Below are positions 25,571-34,762 of a DNA stretch of 64,000 nt, piece after piece. Under the pieces are notes generated by a model, which worked only from the letters and a program-made list of their open reading frames with translations, was not told the origin of the DNA and did not search any database. Made by a program: the position numbers and the translations under genes. The stretch covers positions 1 through 64,000 of the forward strand of contig NZ_FOBD01000023.1 of the NCBI RefSeq assembly GCF_900109515.1, in the 5' to 3' direction. The DNA comes from Paenibacillus sp. OK003 (GTDB lineage: Bacteria; Bacillota; Bacilli; Paenibacillales; Paenibacillaceae). Numbering within the stretch: position 1 is the stretch's first letter; every line of letters begins with the position of its first letter.

Positions 25571-27262
25571 ATGAGTGAGCCAAAAGAGATATACGCGTTG
25601 AAGCTGAAACAGATGACCCTGCGTGAGAAAATTGGACAAATGCTGCTTTGTGGATTTCATGGCACCGAGGCTGCCGGTGATGTGGATGCTTTTCTGCGAA
25701 AGTATCCCATTGGCGGCGTAATCTATTTTGCACGCAACGTCGAGTCGCCGGAGCAGGTAGAGCGGCTATCGTCGGGGCTGCAACGTATTGCTGTCGATAG
25801 CGGTAATGTGCCGCTCTGGATATCCATTGATCAGGAGGGCGGCATGGTGGCCCGGATTACAGAAGGAATCGCCCTGATGCCGGGACAGATGGCGATTGCC
25901 GCAGCAGGTTCCACCCAGGATGCATACCAGGCAGCCTATATCAGTGGGGTGGAGCTGAAATCCATGGGAATTAACATGAACTTTGCTCCGGTCCTGGATG
26001 TAAACAACAACGCAGCCAATCCGGTAATCGGTGTGCGTTCATTTGGGGAATCCCCGCAGTCCGTGGCAGCGTATGGGGTCAGGAGCATTGCGGGAGTACA
26101 AGATGCTGGCATTTCAGCGACAGCCAAACATTTCCCGGGACACGGGGATACGGATACCGATTCGCATCTGGATCTCCCGGTCATCCCCCATGATCGGGGT
26201 CGGGTAGAGCGTGTGGAACTGATTCCGTTCCGGGCTGCCATAGCGGCAGGTGTTGATGCGATGATGTCGGCACATATTTATTTTCCGGCTCTGGAACCGG
26301 AGCGTCTGCCTGTGACACTATCACGAGCCGTGTTAAGTGGATTGCTTCGTCAGGAACTGGGTTATGACGGCATGATTGTAACGGATTGTATGGAGATGGA
26401 CGCGATTGCCGCCAACTATGGCACTGTCGATGCAGCTGTGATGGCAGTAGAGGCCGGCGCAGATCTGGTGTTGATCAGCCACACGGCTCATCTTCAGGCA
26501 GGGGCATTTGAAGCGCTGCTGGCAGCCGTGCAGAGCGGGCGAATCAGCGAGGCGCGCATTGATGAATCTGTAACCCGGTTGCTGAAGTACAAGGCCAAAC
26601 GAGGCCTGCTGGAGAAGGGAACGGGCACAGGCACAGGTAATGATGAAGTGAACGTTGCGGTGTCGACTTCACTCTTCGCTGAGGTATCAACTGATCCAGC
26701 TTCTTCCATACGCCAAGAGCGCAACCAACCGTTACACCACGAGGTGGCGCGACGAATCAGTGAGAACAGCATCACGCTGGTGCGTGACCAACTGAACATG
26801 CTGCCTTTGAAGTCGGAACGTACACTGGTCATAACGGTTGCTACATCTGTGACAACGATTGCCGACGAACAGCTGACGCAGGCGGTTACCCTAGGCTCGG
26901 CTTTGTCGCACTGCGGTCTGGATGTAGTCGATATAACAGTCACGCCAGAGGAAGTTGCCATTCGCTCTGCTCGTCTGCTCCAAGCTGCGGAAGAAGATGA
27001 CATTCGCCAGATTATAGTGGGGACTTATAATGCAGGAAGTGCGTCTGGTGATCCGCAGTGCAGGTTAATCGGCTGGCTGCAGCAATTAGGCAAGCCGCTG
27101 GCTGTTGTGGCGCTCCGCAGTCCCTATGATCTGCTTGCGATCCCGGAGGTGCAGGTCTACGTGGCAGCGTACGAGAGCAGGCCGCTTGCCATGGTTAGCG
27201 CGGCTCGGGCGCTGGCGGGGCATATTCCTTTTGCCGGGAAGCTCCCTGTATCTATAAAGTAG
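25571..27262 (+). CDS. nagZ: Beta-N-acetylhexosaminidase, GH3 (NagZ)
   Basis: A 563-residue GH3 glycosidase. The NagZ-type His/Asp acid-base dyad lies in KHFPGHGDTDTDSHLD, and the nucleophile Asp in IVTDCMEMDAI. The C-terminal 200 residues form a second alpha/beta domain as in B. subtilis NagZ, unlike the single-domain Gram-negative enzyme. It removes GlcNAc from the non-reducing end of GlcNAc-MurNAc(-peptide), complementary to NamZ. ATG 25571 is chosen because GGGGAGGAGG precedes it; the frame runs upstream to 25505. No signal peptide is visible from either start, so it is probably cytoplasmic. Confidence 0.92.
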   Translation: MSEPKEIYALKLKQMTLREKIGQMLLCGFHGTEAAGDVDAFLRKYPIGGVIYFARNVESPEQVERLSSGLQRIAVDSGNVPLWISIDQEGGMVARITEGIALMPGQMAIAAAGSTQDAYQAAYISGVELKSMGINMNFAPVLDVNNNAANPVIGVRSFGESPQSVAAYGVRSIAGVQDAGISATAKHFPGHGDTDTDSHLDLPVIPHDRGRVERVELIPFRAAIAAGVDAMMSAHIYFPALEPERLPVTLSRAVLSGLLRQELGYDGMIVTDCMEMDAIAANYGTVDAAVMAVEAGADLVLISHTAHLQAGAFEALLAAVQSGRISEARIDESVTRLLKYKAKRGLLEKGTGTGTGNDEVNVAVSTSLFAEVSTDPASSIRQERNQPLHHEVARRISENSITLVRDQLNMLPLKSERTLVITVATSVTTIADEQLTQAVTLGSALSHCGLDVVDITVTPEEVAIRSARLLQAAEEDDIRQIIVGTYNAGSASGDPQCRLIGWLQQLGKPLAVVALRSPYDLLAIPEVQVYVAAYESRPLAMVSAARALAGHIPFAGKLPVSIK

Positions 27263-27320
27263 ACAGGCGTTAAATGACGAACGAAGCGAAAGTATGATCT
27301 GGAAAATGAAGACCAATATA

Positions 27321-27358
27321 GCAGAAGGGACGATCCTGTAATGGACCGTCCCTTCTGC
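27321..27358. terminator. Hairpin between convergent nagZ and serine hydrolase genes
   Basis: Stem gcagaagggacg/cgtcccttctgc, 12 perfect pairs, in the 119-bp convergent gap. Neither side has a good T-run, so it may be a weak bidirectional terminator. Confidence 0.6.
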
Positions 27359-27381
27359 TATCTAATGAATAATTGCAAAAA

Positions 27382-28815
27382 TTATTGCAGATTCAGTGCC
27401 TTAGCTGTCTTAGCCTCGACTTCATCCATAAGCGAAGTCATATCCATGCCAGCATGATTACCAAGCAGGATTATTGTAATATCATCTGTTAAATTGCGTG
27501 AGAAGGCTGTGGAGAAACCGCCGCCGCTACCGTTATGGAAGACGGTACGATGCTGATCGTTTTCTTTGAGAATCCAGGCGTAGCCATAATTTTTATCCGA
27601 ATATGGTTCATACATCTGTTCAATCGTATCCTGGCTCAGAATTTTGTCCGTGTACAGTGCCCGATCCCACTTCAGCAAATCGTCCACAGTGGAGTAGATC
27701 GTCCCTGAACCTGATTGTGAGACATAATAAGGAGCAGGTACCCACTGCTTATTCTCCGAAACGAATCCGCTAGTCGTATGGACCTTGCGTGAAGCTTCTC
27801 CGGAGCTCTTCATGCCGAGCGGCTTCAGAATGGTCTGTTGTACATAATCGGCATAACTCATGCCAGATACCTGTTCAATAACATAGGCCAGCAGAACATA
27901 ACCACTGTTACTGTACAAATAGGCACTACCCGGTTCGAACTTCAATGTTTTGTGCCGGATTTCCTCTACCGTTTCTTCCAATGAAGTGCCTTCACCCCGG
28001 CCAAAGGCGGATGGGATACCTGAGGTCTGGGATAACAGCATATGGAGCGTGATCTGATCTCCCTTTGGTATACCGGAGATGTACTTGGATATTGGATCTT
28101 GCACATCGAGCTTCCCTTTTTCCGCCAAGCTGAGAATGGAGGCTGCGGTGAAGGATTTGCTCAGAGAGGCAATTCGGGTCTTCTGATCCGGCCGATTCAG
28201 CGTCTGTTCATCTGCTAGTCCGTAGCCTTGGCGAAGAAGGACTTCGCCATTGCGAGCAATCAGAGCCATGCCTGGAAAATTGATTTCGCGCAAATAGCTG
28301 TCTACACTGGCGACTTGACTATTTAATAGGCTTACTTTGTCCGTCTGGATACTAACACTCATCTGCCCTGAGGCTGTACGTTGCACTTTAATATCTGCCT
28401 TGAGAGCATTGGCAAGCGCTCGGACAGGTAACATCAGGGTGCCGTTAATGGTGCGGGATTGCACACCGGAGGACAGGCGAACGTGATTAACTTGAATGAA
28501 GTCACTGCCAGCCTGGTGAACGAGCTTGTCTCGACCAACGGCAATCGTAGCCGTTTTGGTACGAGCCTCCCACTTCAGGGTGCCATTTACAGAGGTAACA
28601 ACATCTCGCAATGGAACATACGTTGTACCTTTGTATATTAGGGGTGCATTTTTCCATGATTGCTCTTGACCATTCACTTCAATGTGAACTGTTTGCGTCT
28701 CTTGTGCCGCGGATGCCGTGAAACTGGCTTGTCCCATAATAGGGCCTGCACAAAGGATGAGGGCTAACAGAATACGGAACATAGATGAATATAATCTGGT
28801 AACAGGTTGTTGCAC
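27382..28815 (-). CDS. Secreted serine hydrolase (beta-lactamase/AmiE-like) with stalk domain
   Basis: A 477-residue exported protein: signal peptide (hydrophobic FRILLALILCAGPIMG, cleavage near SAAQ), a copper-amine-oxidase-like N domain (about 45-145, with TYVPLRDVVTS and LMLPVRALANAL), and a class C beta-lactamase/esterase-type domain. Catalytic motifs: SLSK (Ser-x-x-Lys), YSNSGY (Tyr-x-Asn) and HNGSGGG (Lys/His-x-Gly). In B. subtilis an AmiE serine hydrolase sits with NamZ and NagZ and strips peptides from MurNAc, so the same role is proposed. The GTG start lacks a well-spaced ribosome site; GGAAGGAGAGG lies about 25 bases farther up. Transcribed convergently to nagZ. Confidence 0.85.
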   Translation of the reverse strand: MQQPVTRLYSSMFRILLALILCAGPIMGQASFTASAAQETQTVHIEVNGQEQSWKNAPLIYKGTTYVPLRDVVTSVNGTLKWEARTKTATIAVGRDKLVHQAGSDFIQVNHVRLSSGVQSRTINGTLMLPVRALANALKADIKVQRTASGQMSVSIQTDKVSLLNSQVASVDSYLREINFPGMALIARNGEVLLRQGYGLADEQTLNRPDQKTRIASLSKSFTAASILSLAEKGKLDVQDPISKYISGIPKGDQITLHMLLSQTSGIPSAFGRGEGTSLEETVEEIRHKTLKFEPGSAYLYSNSGYVLLAYVIEQVSGMSYADYVQQTILKPLGMKSSGEASRKVHTTSGFVSENKQWVPAPYYVSQSGSGTIYSTVDDLLKWDRALYTDKILSQDTIEQMYEPYSDKNYGYAWILKENDQHRTVFHNGSGGGFSTAFSRNLTDDITIILLGNHAGMDMTSLMDEVEAKTAKALNLQ

Positions 28816-28984
28816 ATGTGACTTGCGTAAGATTCGAATCCTCTCCTTCCAGTCGTTTCATGGATAACCAGCTTATGAGATATTGTAAACGATCTCGAAG
28901 AGGGGGTCAAAACGGGGAATGAGCATCATTTTCGTCTATCCTAACAAAAATAATATAATTTCGATTCATTTTAGTATCCATACA

Positions 28985-29012
28985 TAATATTTTTACTGCG
29001 TTTGTCCGATAA
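28985..29012 (+). promoter_or_regulatory. Candidate SigD-type promoter of the chemoreceptor gene
   Basis: TAAT (28985-28988), 16-bp spacer, TCCGATAA (29005-29012) matches the motility sigma factor consensus TAAA-N15-GCCGATAA at most positions. Located 34 bp before the ATG of a methyl-accepting chemotaxis gene. Confidence 0.45.
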
Positions 29013-29045
29013 AAAAGGGTGAAGATGATGATGGGGGATATTTAA

Positions 29046-31022
29046 ATGAAGAAAAGGATTCGCAATTGGTTTACATTAACGGTTAAGAAACGTCTGATCG
29101 CTTCGTTGCTCCTGTTCCTGATTGTGCCGAGCATTAGCGTGGGATGGTTGTCTTATTTGAAAGCAGCAGATCAAGTCAACGCCGAAATTATTCATTCCGC
29201 TCAGGCCAAAACGGAAATGCTCAGTCTGCAGATTAGTCAGATGCTGGATATGGAGAAGGATAACGCCGCACAGTTCGCTGCCGGTATTACTTCAGCAGAT
29301 ATTATCAATAAATCACCAGCGCTAAAAAGACAAATGGACCGTATGTCCAAGGCTCATAAAGAACTGAGCGTAGTAACCGCCGGTGCTGACGATGGCAGCT
29401 GGATGAAATCTCCTGACCCCGGACAGCAAATCTACGATCCACGGGAACGCAGCTGGTACAAGATGGCGATGTCATCAGATGAACCCATTATTTCAGACAC
29501 GTTCCAATCGGTAACCACGGGAGAATGGGTTGTCACCGCAGCTGCCAAATTGCCCGATGGCAAAGGGGTATTTGGAGCCAATATAAGTCTCAATCATTTG
29601 AAAGAATCTGTTGATAAGATACATATAGGTGAACAAGGAAAACTGTATATGCTGGATAACGGCGGGAAGTTTCTGTTCCATTACAATATTGAATCCGGTG
29701 TGCAGTCCAATGAGAGCTATATTAATGAGATGTATACGAAAGACCAAGGAACTGTAAAGTACACGTATGATGGACAAGAGTTGCAGGCTGTATTCTATAC
29801 GAATCCTTCGACGGGCTGGAAAATTGTTGGTGAGATTGTGCCATCCGAAGCAGCAGACGCGGTAAGACCGATTTTGATTCGTGCCTACACATTGGTAGGG
29901 GCTTCATTGATTATTGGTATTATTCTGCTCGTGTTCATTATTCGCAGCATTCACCGTCCATTGTTGCAGTTAACGCAGGCAGCATCCAAAGTAAGCGCGG
30001 GTGATCTGACGATTCGGGTAGGATTGATGCGCCGTGACGAGTTTGGACAACTCGGGGCAAGCTTCGATACTATGACCTCTTCGCTGCGTAACGTTCTAGG
30101 AGAAGTACATGATACATCGAGCCAGCTAGCGGCATCCTCTGAGGAACTGATGGCAAGTTCTGAACAGACATCCAGAGCAACGGAACAGGTTGCTGAACTG
30201 ATGCAGGATGCAGCGTCAGGAACGAACAGACAAAACGCCAGTCTCGCCGCAACGGGGCAACTCGTGGGTGAAATGTCTATAGGGGTCAAAGAGATCTCAT
30301 CAAGTGCCGAAAACACCGCTCGCATAGCTGTTGAAGCATCTACCAAGTCCGAAGCGGGTATGGTAACGGTGGAAGAGGCAGTTGCTCATATTCAGAAGGT
30401 GAATGATGAGAGTGAGGCCATGGCTGTGGTCATTCAGGATCTTCGAGCGAAAAATGAAGAGATTGTTGAGATTGTGGCCGAGATCACCAACATCGCCAAA
30501 CAGACCAATATCCTGGCCTTGAATGCATCGATTGAAGCTTCAAGAGCAGGTGAACAAGGGCGAGGCTTTGCTGTCGTTGCCAATGAAGTAAAATCGCTAG
30601 CCAACAATTCGGGCAGTGCTGCTGAACGTATTAATGAACTTATGCGCGAGATGCAAGAGAAAACGAATGCGGTACAGTCTACCTTTGCCCTTACAGGAGA
30701 AGGTATGATTAAAGGTACACAACTGATCACGGAGGCGGGAGAGGCCTTCAAAAATATTCGTAGTGCCGTGCAGTTGGTTGCTGCACAAGCTGGAGAAGTG
30801 TCGGTAGCTTCCCGTCAGATTGATGGAGGCATGAGTTATGTGTCCAAGGAAGTGAATGACACCATTAAATTATCCAATCAGATTGCCTCAGGAACCGAAG
30901 ATGGTTCAGCTGCTGCGCAGGAGCAGCTCGCTACGATGGAAGAGGTTGCAGCTTCTTCTGCGGCATTGTCCCGTATGGCTGAAGATCTGCAAAGCCTGAT
31001 CGAGAGATTTAAGTTATTGTAG
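29046..31022 (+). CDS. Methyl-accepting chemotaxis protein
   Basis: A 658-residue chemoreceptor. Transmembrane helix 1 at about 17-35, an extracellular dCache ligand domain (about 40-275, with YDPRERSWYKMA and GKLYMLDNGGKFL), helix 2 at about 280-302, a HAMP linker, then a long coiled-coil signalling domain. The hairpin tip is intact: EITNIAKQTNILALNASIEA followed by GEQGRGFAVVANEVK. The ligand is unknown; dCache receptors commonly bind amino acids or organic acids. Start ATG 29046 follows GATGGGGGA. Monocistronic, with a terminator downstream. Confidence 0.94.
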   Translation: MKKRIRNWFTLTVKKRLIASLLLFLIVPSISVGWLSYLKAADQVNAEIIHSAQAKTEMLSLQISQMLDMEKDNAAQFAAGITSADIINKSPALKRQMDRMSKAHKELSVVTAGADDGSWMKSPDPGQQIYDPRERSWYKMAMSSDEPIISDTFQSVTTGEWVVTAAAKLPDGKGVFGANISLNHLKESVDKIHIGEQGKLYMLDNGGKFLFHYNIESGVQSNESYINEMYTKDQGTVKYTYDGQELQAVFYTNPSTGWKIVGEIVPSEAADAVRPILIRAYTLVGASLIIGIILLVFIIRSIHRPLLQLTQAASKVSAGDLTIRVGLMRRDEFGQLGASFDTMTSSLRNVLGEVHDTSSQLAASSEELMASSEQTSRATEQVAELMQDAASGTNRQNASLAATGQLVGEMSIGVKEISSSAENTARIAVEASTKSEAGMVTVEEAVAHIQKVNDESEAMAVVIQDLRAKNEEIVEIVAEITNIAKQTNILALNASIEASRAGEQGRGFAVVANEVKSLANNSGSAAERINELMREMQEKTNAVQSTFALTGEGMIKGTQLITEAGEAFKNIRSAVQLVAAQAGEVSVASRQIDGGMSYVSKEVNDTIKLSNQIASGTEDGSAAAQEQLATMEEVAASSAALSRMAEDLQSLIERFKLL

Positions 31023-31103
31023 AGGTTCCACGTTCCGCAAAAAGGGAAAAATAAGAGGGAAGTCTTAAATGGACTTTCTTTATGAAGATGAATACTGCAG
31101 GAT

Positions 31104-31143
31104 GAAGACTTTGGGGTTGTAGCCCTGAAGTCTTTTCTTTTTT
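31104..31143 (+). terminator. Terminator after the chemoreceptor gene
   Basis: Stem aagactt...aagtctt with inner gggg/gccc pairing, followed by a T-rich run of about ten bases. Confidence 0.75.
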
Positions 31144-31273
31144 ATTTTGGGTGTTCTACGTTGGATATTGACATTATTTAAACAAAAATATAAAATGTCT
31201 ATAAATAAACAAACAATAATGTTTTTATTGCATGAAAATTTGCTTTTCACTATAAATTTAAGGAGCCAATTCA

Positions 31274-32491
31274 TTGAAATCATCGGAATCCTTGTTGCAA
31301 ACGGCCTCACTTGAAGAGATCAAGCGCGGATATCTAGAGGCAGCATCTATATTTACATGTGTCTGTTGTGGCTATAGAACGGAAGCGGGCATCATTTATC
31401 CAGAAGAAGGCGTGCTTTATGAAGCAGAGCGTTACATGCGTGTTCATATCGAGAAGGCTCACGGATCGGTGTTCGAATATTTGCTGGAGCTGGATAAAAG
31501 CGTTACCGGCTTGTCTGATGTTCAGCGTGGCTTGCTGGGCCAATTCTATGAAGGGAAAAAGGATAGCGAGGTACAGAAGGCCCTCGGAATCGGGAGTGCT
31601 TCCACCATCCGCAATCATCGGTTTGTACTAAAGGAAAAGGAACGGCAGGCCAAAATTTTTCTGGCACTGATGGAACTGCTCAAAAGCAAGGATACTCATG
31701 CTCCCGCCGAGCTGGTGTCGCCTATCACAAGACATGTGCAGACCATTAACCGGGCTCAATTCGATATCTCGGAACAGGATCGTGAGAAGGTGCTGAACAA
31801 GTATTTCCCCGAGGGTACGAATGGAACACTGACAACTTTTCATATGCAGCAAAAACATAAATATATCGTGCTGACCGAAATCATCAAACGATTTGAACCC
31901 AAGCAAAAATACACCGAGAAGCAGGTTAATGAGCTGTTGAAGCAAGTCTATGGCGATTACGTGGAGCTCCGCAGGTATCTAATCGACTTCGGCTTGATGG
32001 TACGTGAAGAGGATGGCAGTCAGTACTGGCTGACCAATGCTGAAGGTCAGGATGGTACAGGCAAGAAGCGAGGACGTAAAGCAACAAGAACGGAGAAAGA
32101 GGCTGAGGAAGGGGAGGGCGAAGAAATGAATCGTCGCAAAGAGCTGCAAGAACAGGCCAAGGAAATCAAGACCGAAGCGGGGGTCTATCAAATCCGCAAT
32201 GAGCGAAACGGTAAAGTGTTTCTGGACAGCACACTTAATCTCAGAACCCTTAATGGGCAGAAGTTTATGCTGCAAATGGGCAGCCATCGCAATCGTCAAC
32301 TGCAGGCTGAATGGAATGAATACGGGGATGATGCCTTTGTGATCGAAGTGTTGGAGAAGTTGAAAAAGGAAGACAGCCCGTATTTTAATCCGAAGGATGC
32401 ATTAGCCAAATTGTTACAACACTGGTTCGAGCAGCTTGAGCCGTATGGCGATCAGGGGTATCACGGTGATAAGAAACAATCAAACGAGTAA
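31274..32491 (+). CDS. HTH - DUF2087 - GIY-YIG-like fusion protein
   Basis: 405 residues in three parts. The N-terminal part carries a CVCCGY zinc-ribbon-like motif and an HTH-like segment (KDSEVQKALGIGSASTIRNHRF). The central part (about 165-255) matches DUF2087, beginning KVLNKYFPEG and ending RREEDGSQYW-like (VREEDGSQYWL). After a charged linker, residues about 297-395 resemble a GIY-YIG domain (EAGVYQIRNERNGKVFL), but GIY reads GVY and the second motif is not clear. It could be a regulator with a structural GIY-YIG remnant. TTG start with AAGGAG eight bases upstream. Confidence 0.75.
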   Translation: MKSSESLLQTASLEEIKRGYLEAASIFTCVCCGYRTEAGIIYPEEGVLYEAERYMRVHIEKAHGSVFEYLLELDKSVTGLSDVQRGLLGQFYEGKKDSEVQKALGIGSASTIRNHRFVLKEKERQAKIFLALMELLKSKDTHAPAELVSPITRHVQTINRAQFDISEQDREKVLNKYFPEGTNGTLTTFHMQQKHKYIVLTEIIKRFEPKQKYTEKQVNELLKQVYGDYVELRRYLIDFGLMVREEDGSQYWLTNAEGQDGTGKKRGRKATRTEKEAEEGEGEEMNRRKELQEQAKEIKTEAGVYQIRNERNGKVFLDSTLNLRTLNGQKFMLQMGSHRNRQLQAEWNEYGDDAFVIEVLEKLKKEDSPYFNPKDALAKLLQHWFEQLEPYGDQGYHGDKKQSNE

Positions 32492-32518
32492 AAACGCTCA
32501 AATCGACTCTAACGTATC

Positions 32519-32552
32519 AAAGGCCCGTTGCCGTGACATGGTAACGGGCTTT
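32519..32552 (+). terminator. Terminator after the DUF2087 gene
   Basis: Stem aaggcccgttgcc/ggtaacgggcttt with a seven-base loop; the T-run is short. Confidence 0.7.
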
Positions 32553-32652
32553 GGTATGAAGATTCCGATTAAATCTGTTCTGTAAAAGTGAATCTGTCTC
32601 TCCCTGAATGTCTCATCCTGTGGTATATTTCTAAATTAAAAGTATCCGCAAG

Positions 32653-33429
32653 ATGTGGATGACATGGAGAGGGGATGAACCGGATTTGGATAAATCCATA
32701 CCACTGACATCCGGGCCCGCAAATACTGAAGAGGTGCTGGATGATGCTACATTTATGCAAGGAGTTAAGGACTGTATCCCAACACTGCTTGGATATTTAA
32801 GTATTGGCTTTGCAGCGGGTGTCATTGAAATGACGGCAGGCCTAAGTTTGGCGGAAACGGCTCTGCTCAGTCTGATTTTATATGCTGGATCGGCCCAGTT
32901 TATTGCCGCAGGCATGCTTGCCTCAAATGGGTCAGCGACTGCTATCATTTTCACCATATTTTTCGTGAATCTTCGCCATCTGCTGCTGAGTGCAGCCGTA
33001 TCACCGTACTTTCGTCATCTGACGCCGCTTAAAAATATGTGGATTGGCTCGCTGCTTACCGACGAGTCCTTTGGCGTGGCGATGACGCGAGCGATTGGCC
33101 GGAAAACGTTGAGTGAGCGCTGGATGCACGGTCTGAACATTACAGCATATCTAAACTGGTTTGTAGCAAATATGGCGGGAGCTTACTTTGGACGCTGGAT
33201 AACCAATCCCGAGCGGCTTGGGCTTGATTTTGCCCTGCCTGCCATGTTTATTGGTCTGGTAGTGCTTCAACTGATGCAGCGCAAAAATAAAAAATTACAC
33301 ATCAATGTGGCGATTATCGCCGTGATCTGTGTAATCTTCGCCAGCATGGCTTCGCTTGGCAGCATGAGTGTCATTGTAGCTGCGGTCATTGCGGCAACGA
33401 TGGGAGTAGTGATGGAACGATGGAAGTAA
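32653..33429 (+). CDS. azlC: AzlC-family branched-chain amino acid exporter subunit
   Basis: A 258-residue membrane protein with an extended hydrophilic N-terminus and about seven hydrophobic segments. Motifs LGYLSIGFAAGV, LILYAGSAQFIAAGML and FFVNLRHLLLSAA are hallmarks of AzlC, which with AzlD exports branched-chain amino acids or analogues. The start is uncertain: ATG 32653 opens the frame without a good ribosome site, while a TTG at 32686 lies after GAGAGGGG. The stop overlaps azlD by 10 bp, so the pair is translationally coupled. Confidence 0.92.
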   Translation: MWMTWRGDEPDLDKSIPLTSGPANTEEVLDDATFMQGVKDCIPTLLGYLSIGFAAGVIEMTAGLSLAETALLSLILYAGSAQFIAAGMLASNGSATAIIFTIFFVNLRHLLLSAAVSPYFRHLTPLKNMWIGSLLTDESFGVAMTRAIGRKTLSERWMHGLNITAYLNWFVANMAGAYFGRWITNPERLGLDFALPAMFIGLVVLQLMQRKNKKLHINVAIIAVICVIFASMASLGSMSVIVAAVIAATMGVVMERWK

Positions 33430-33752
33430 GATGGGATGTATTCTGGATTATTATGGGCTCGGCTTTGTTAACGTTCATCCCGCGCGTATTGCCGCTCATG
33501 CTGTTCAGTAAAATACAGATTCCGATGTGGTTGTTACGCTGGCTTGAATATGTCCCCGTGGCGGTCATGGCGGCACTGATCGGTCAGGAACTGTTTATGG
33601 CGGACAACCAGTTGGTGCCGATTATACATAATCCAGCCTTGTGGGCAGCACTGCCTACGATAGCTGTAGCCATCTGGACACGAAGTCTGCTCGGAACCGT
33701 ACTTGTCGGTATTGTTGCGATGATGATTCTGCGGTACTTGATGGGAGGATAA
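33420..33752 (+). CDS. azlD: AzlD-family exporter subunit
   Basis: A 110-residue protein with four hydrophobic segments, beginning WDVFWIIMGSALLTFIPRVLPLML and ending VAMMILRYLMGG, typical of AzlD. It overlaps azlC by 10 bp. AzlD partners AzlC in the export complex, and neither is thought to work alone. Confidence 0.92.
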   Translation: MEVRWDVFWIIMGSALLTFIPRVLPLMLFSKIQIPMWLLRWLEYVPVAVMAALIGQELFMADNQLVPIIHNPALWAALPTIAVAIWTRSLLGTVLVGIVAMMILRYLMGG

Positions 33753-33894
33753 GCGGCAAAAGATCCAAAAGCTTGAGAGGCAGTTGGAAAATAGCGCTCT
33801 GAAAACGCTATTTCCAGTGGCGCCCGAAAGGGATAAAATGGAGACTGAAGGGTTGAGGTTTTCATTTTGCATACGGGAAGGAACGGTTTTGATT

Positions 33895-34551
33895 ATGAGT
33901 ACACATTCATCCGTTATACTTTTTCAGGGAGACTCCATTACAGACGGGGGAAGATCGCGCAATGATGATCCGAATCATTTTCTCGGGCATGGCTATGCGT
34001 ATCTGATCTCAAGCAAACTGGGTGTGGAACTGGCAGCCAAACAGCCAACGTTCTACAACAGAGGGATTAGCGGGGACCGCGCTTCTGATCTTTATGCACG
34101 TTGGAACGAGGATACTTTTAGTTTGAAGCCGGATCTGATTAGCATTCTAATTGGTGTTAATGATGCATGGCGTACCATGAATGGCGAACCTAGTGGAGTG
34201 ACGGATCGTCTTGGACGTGCATATCGTCATTTGCTGGAGGAAACACGGGAAGTAATGCCGAATACCGGGCTGATTTTAATGGAGCCGTTCATTCTTAAAG
34301 CGGGAGCTACAGTGGAACTTTGGGATACTTGGCAGGCGCGTATCGGGCAGTATCAAAATCTGGTCCGTGAACTCGCAAGTGAGTTCGGGGCGGTCTGGGT
34401 ACCTTTGCAGCAAACGTTCAACGATGCTCTCGAACAAGCTGACGCAGCCTACTGGTTATGGGATGGTGTGCATCCAACCGCAGCGGGTCATGAGCTGATT
34501 GCCCGTCAATGGCTGTCCGTTGTACAGAATTCTCCAATTGCGATTGGTTAA
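33895..34551 (+). CDS. SGNH/GDSL-family esterase
   Basis: A 218-residue SGNH hydrolase: block I FQGDSITDGG with the nucleophile Ser, block II Gly in NRGISGDRA, block III Asn in ILIGVNDAWR, and block V DGVHPTAAGH with Asp and His. All catalytic blocks are intact. No signal peptide from this start. The frame extends upstream to 33784, but the ATG at 33895 begins just before the first conserved strand; a TTG at 33889 is also possible. Relatives deacetylate pectin or other polysaccharides, which would fit the downstream uronate-polysaccharide genes. Confidence 0.85.
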   Translation: MSTHSSVILFQGDSITDGGRSRNDDPNHFLGHGYAYLISSKLGVELAAKQPTFYNRGISGDRASDLYARWNEDTFSLKPDLISILIGVNDAWRTMNGEPSGVTDRLGRAYRHLLEETREVMPNTGLILMEPFILKAGATVELWDTWQARIGQYQNLVRELASEFGAVWVPLQQTFNDALEQADAAYWLWDGVHPTAAGHELIARQWLSVVQNSPIAIG

Positions 34552-34592
34552 TAGAATTAGAAATATCCAGTTTGAGCTAAAAAGCTGAATGC

Positions 34593-34626
34593 AACGAGGA
34601 ACCCTGAGGGGTTCTTCGTTTTTTTA
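34593..34626 (+). terminator. Terminator after the SGNH esterase gene
   Basis: Stem aacgaggaacc/ggttcttcgtt with one G-T pair, followed by seven T residues. It separates the esterase from the heparinase operon. Confidence 0.88.
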
Positions 34627-34762
34627 TATTGGGACAGGAATTCTGTGGTTAATTTGGTTGGATATGATGGATAACTCTTCAAATGTACAGCATTATCCGG
34701 TAAAATGAAATCGGTTACATATAATGAAGGTTTCGTATTCCATATAGATTAGGGTGAATTCA

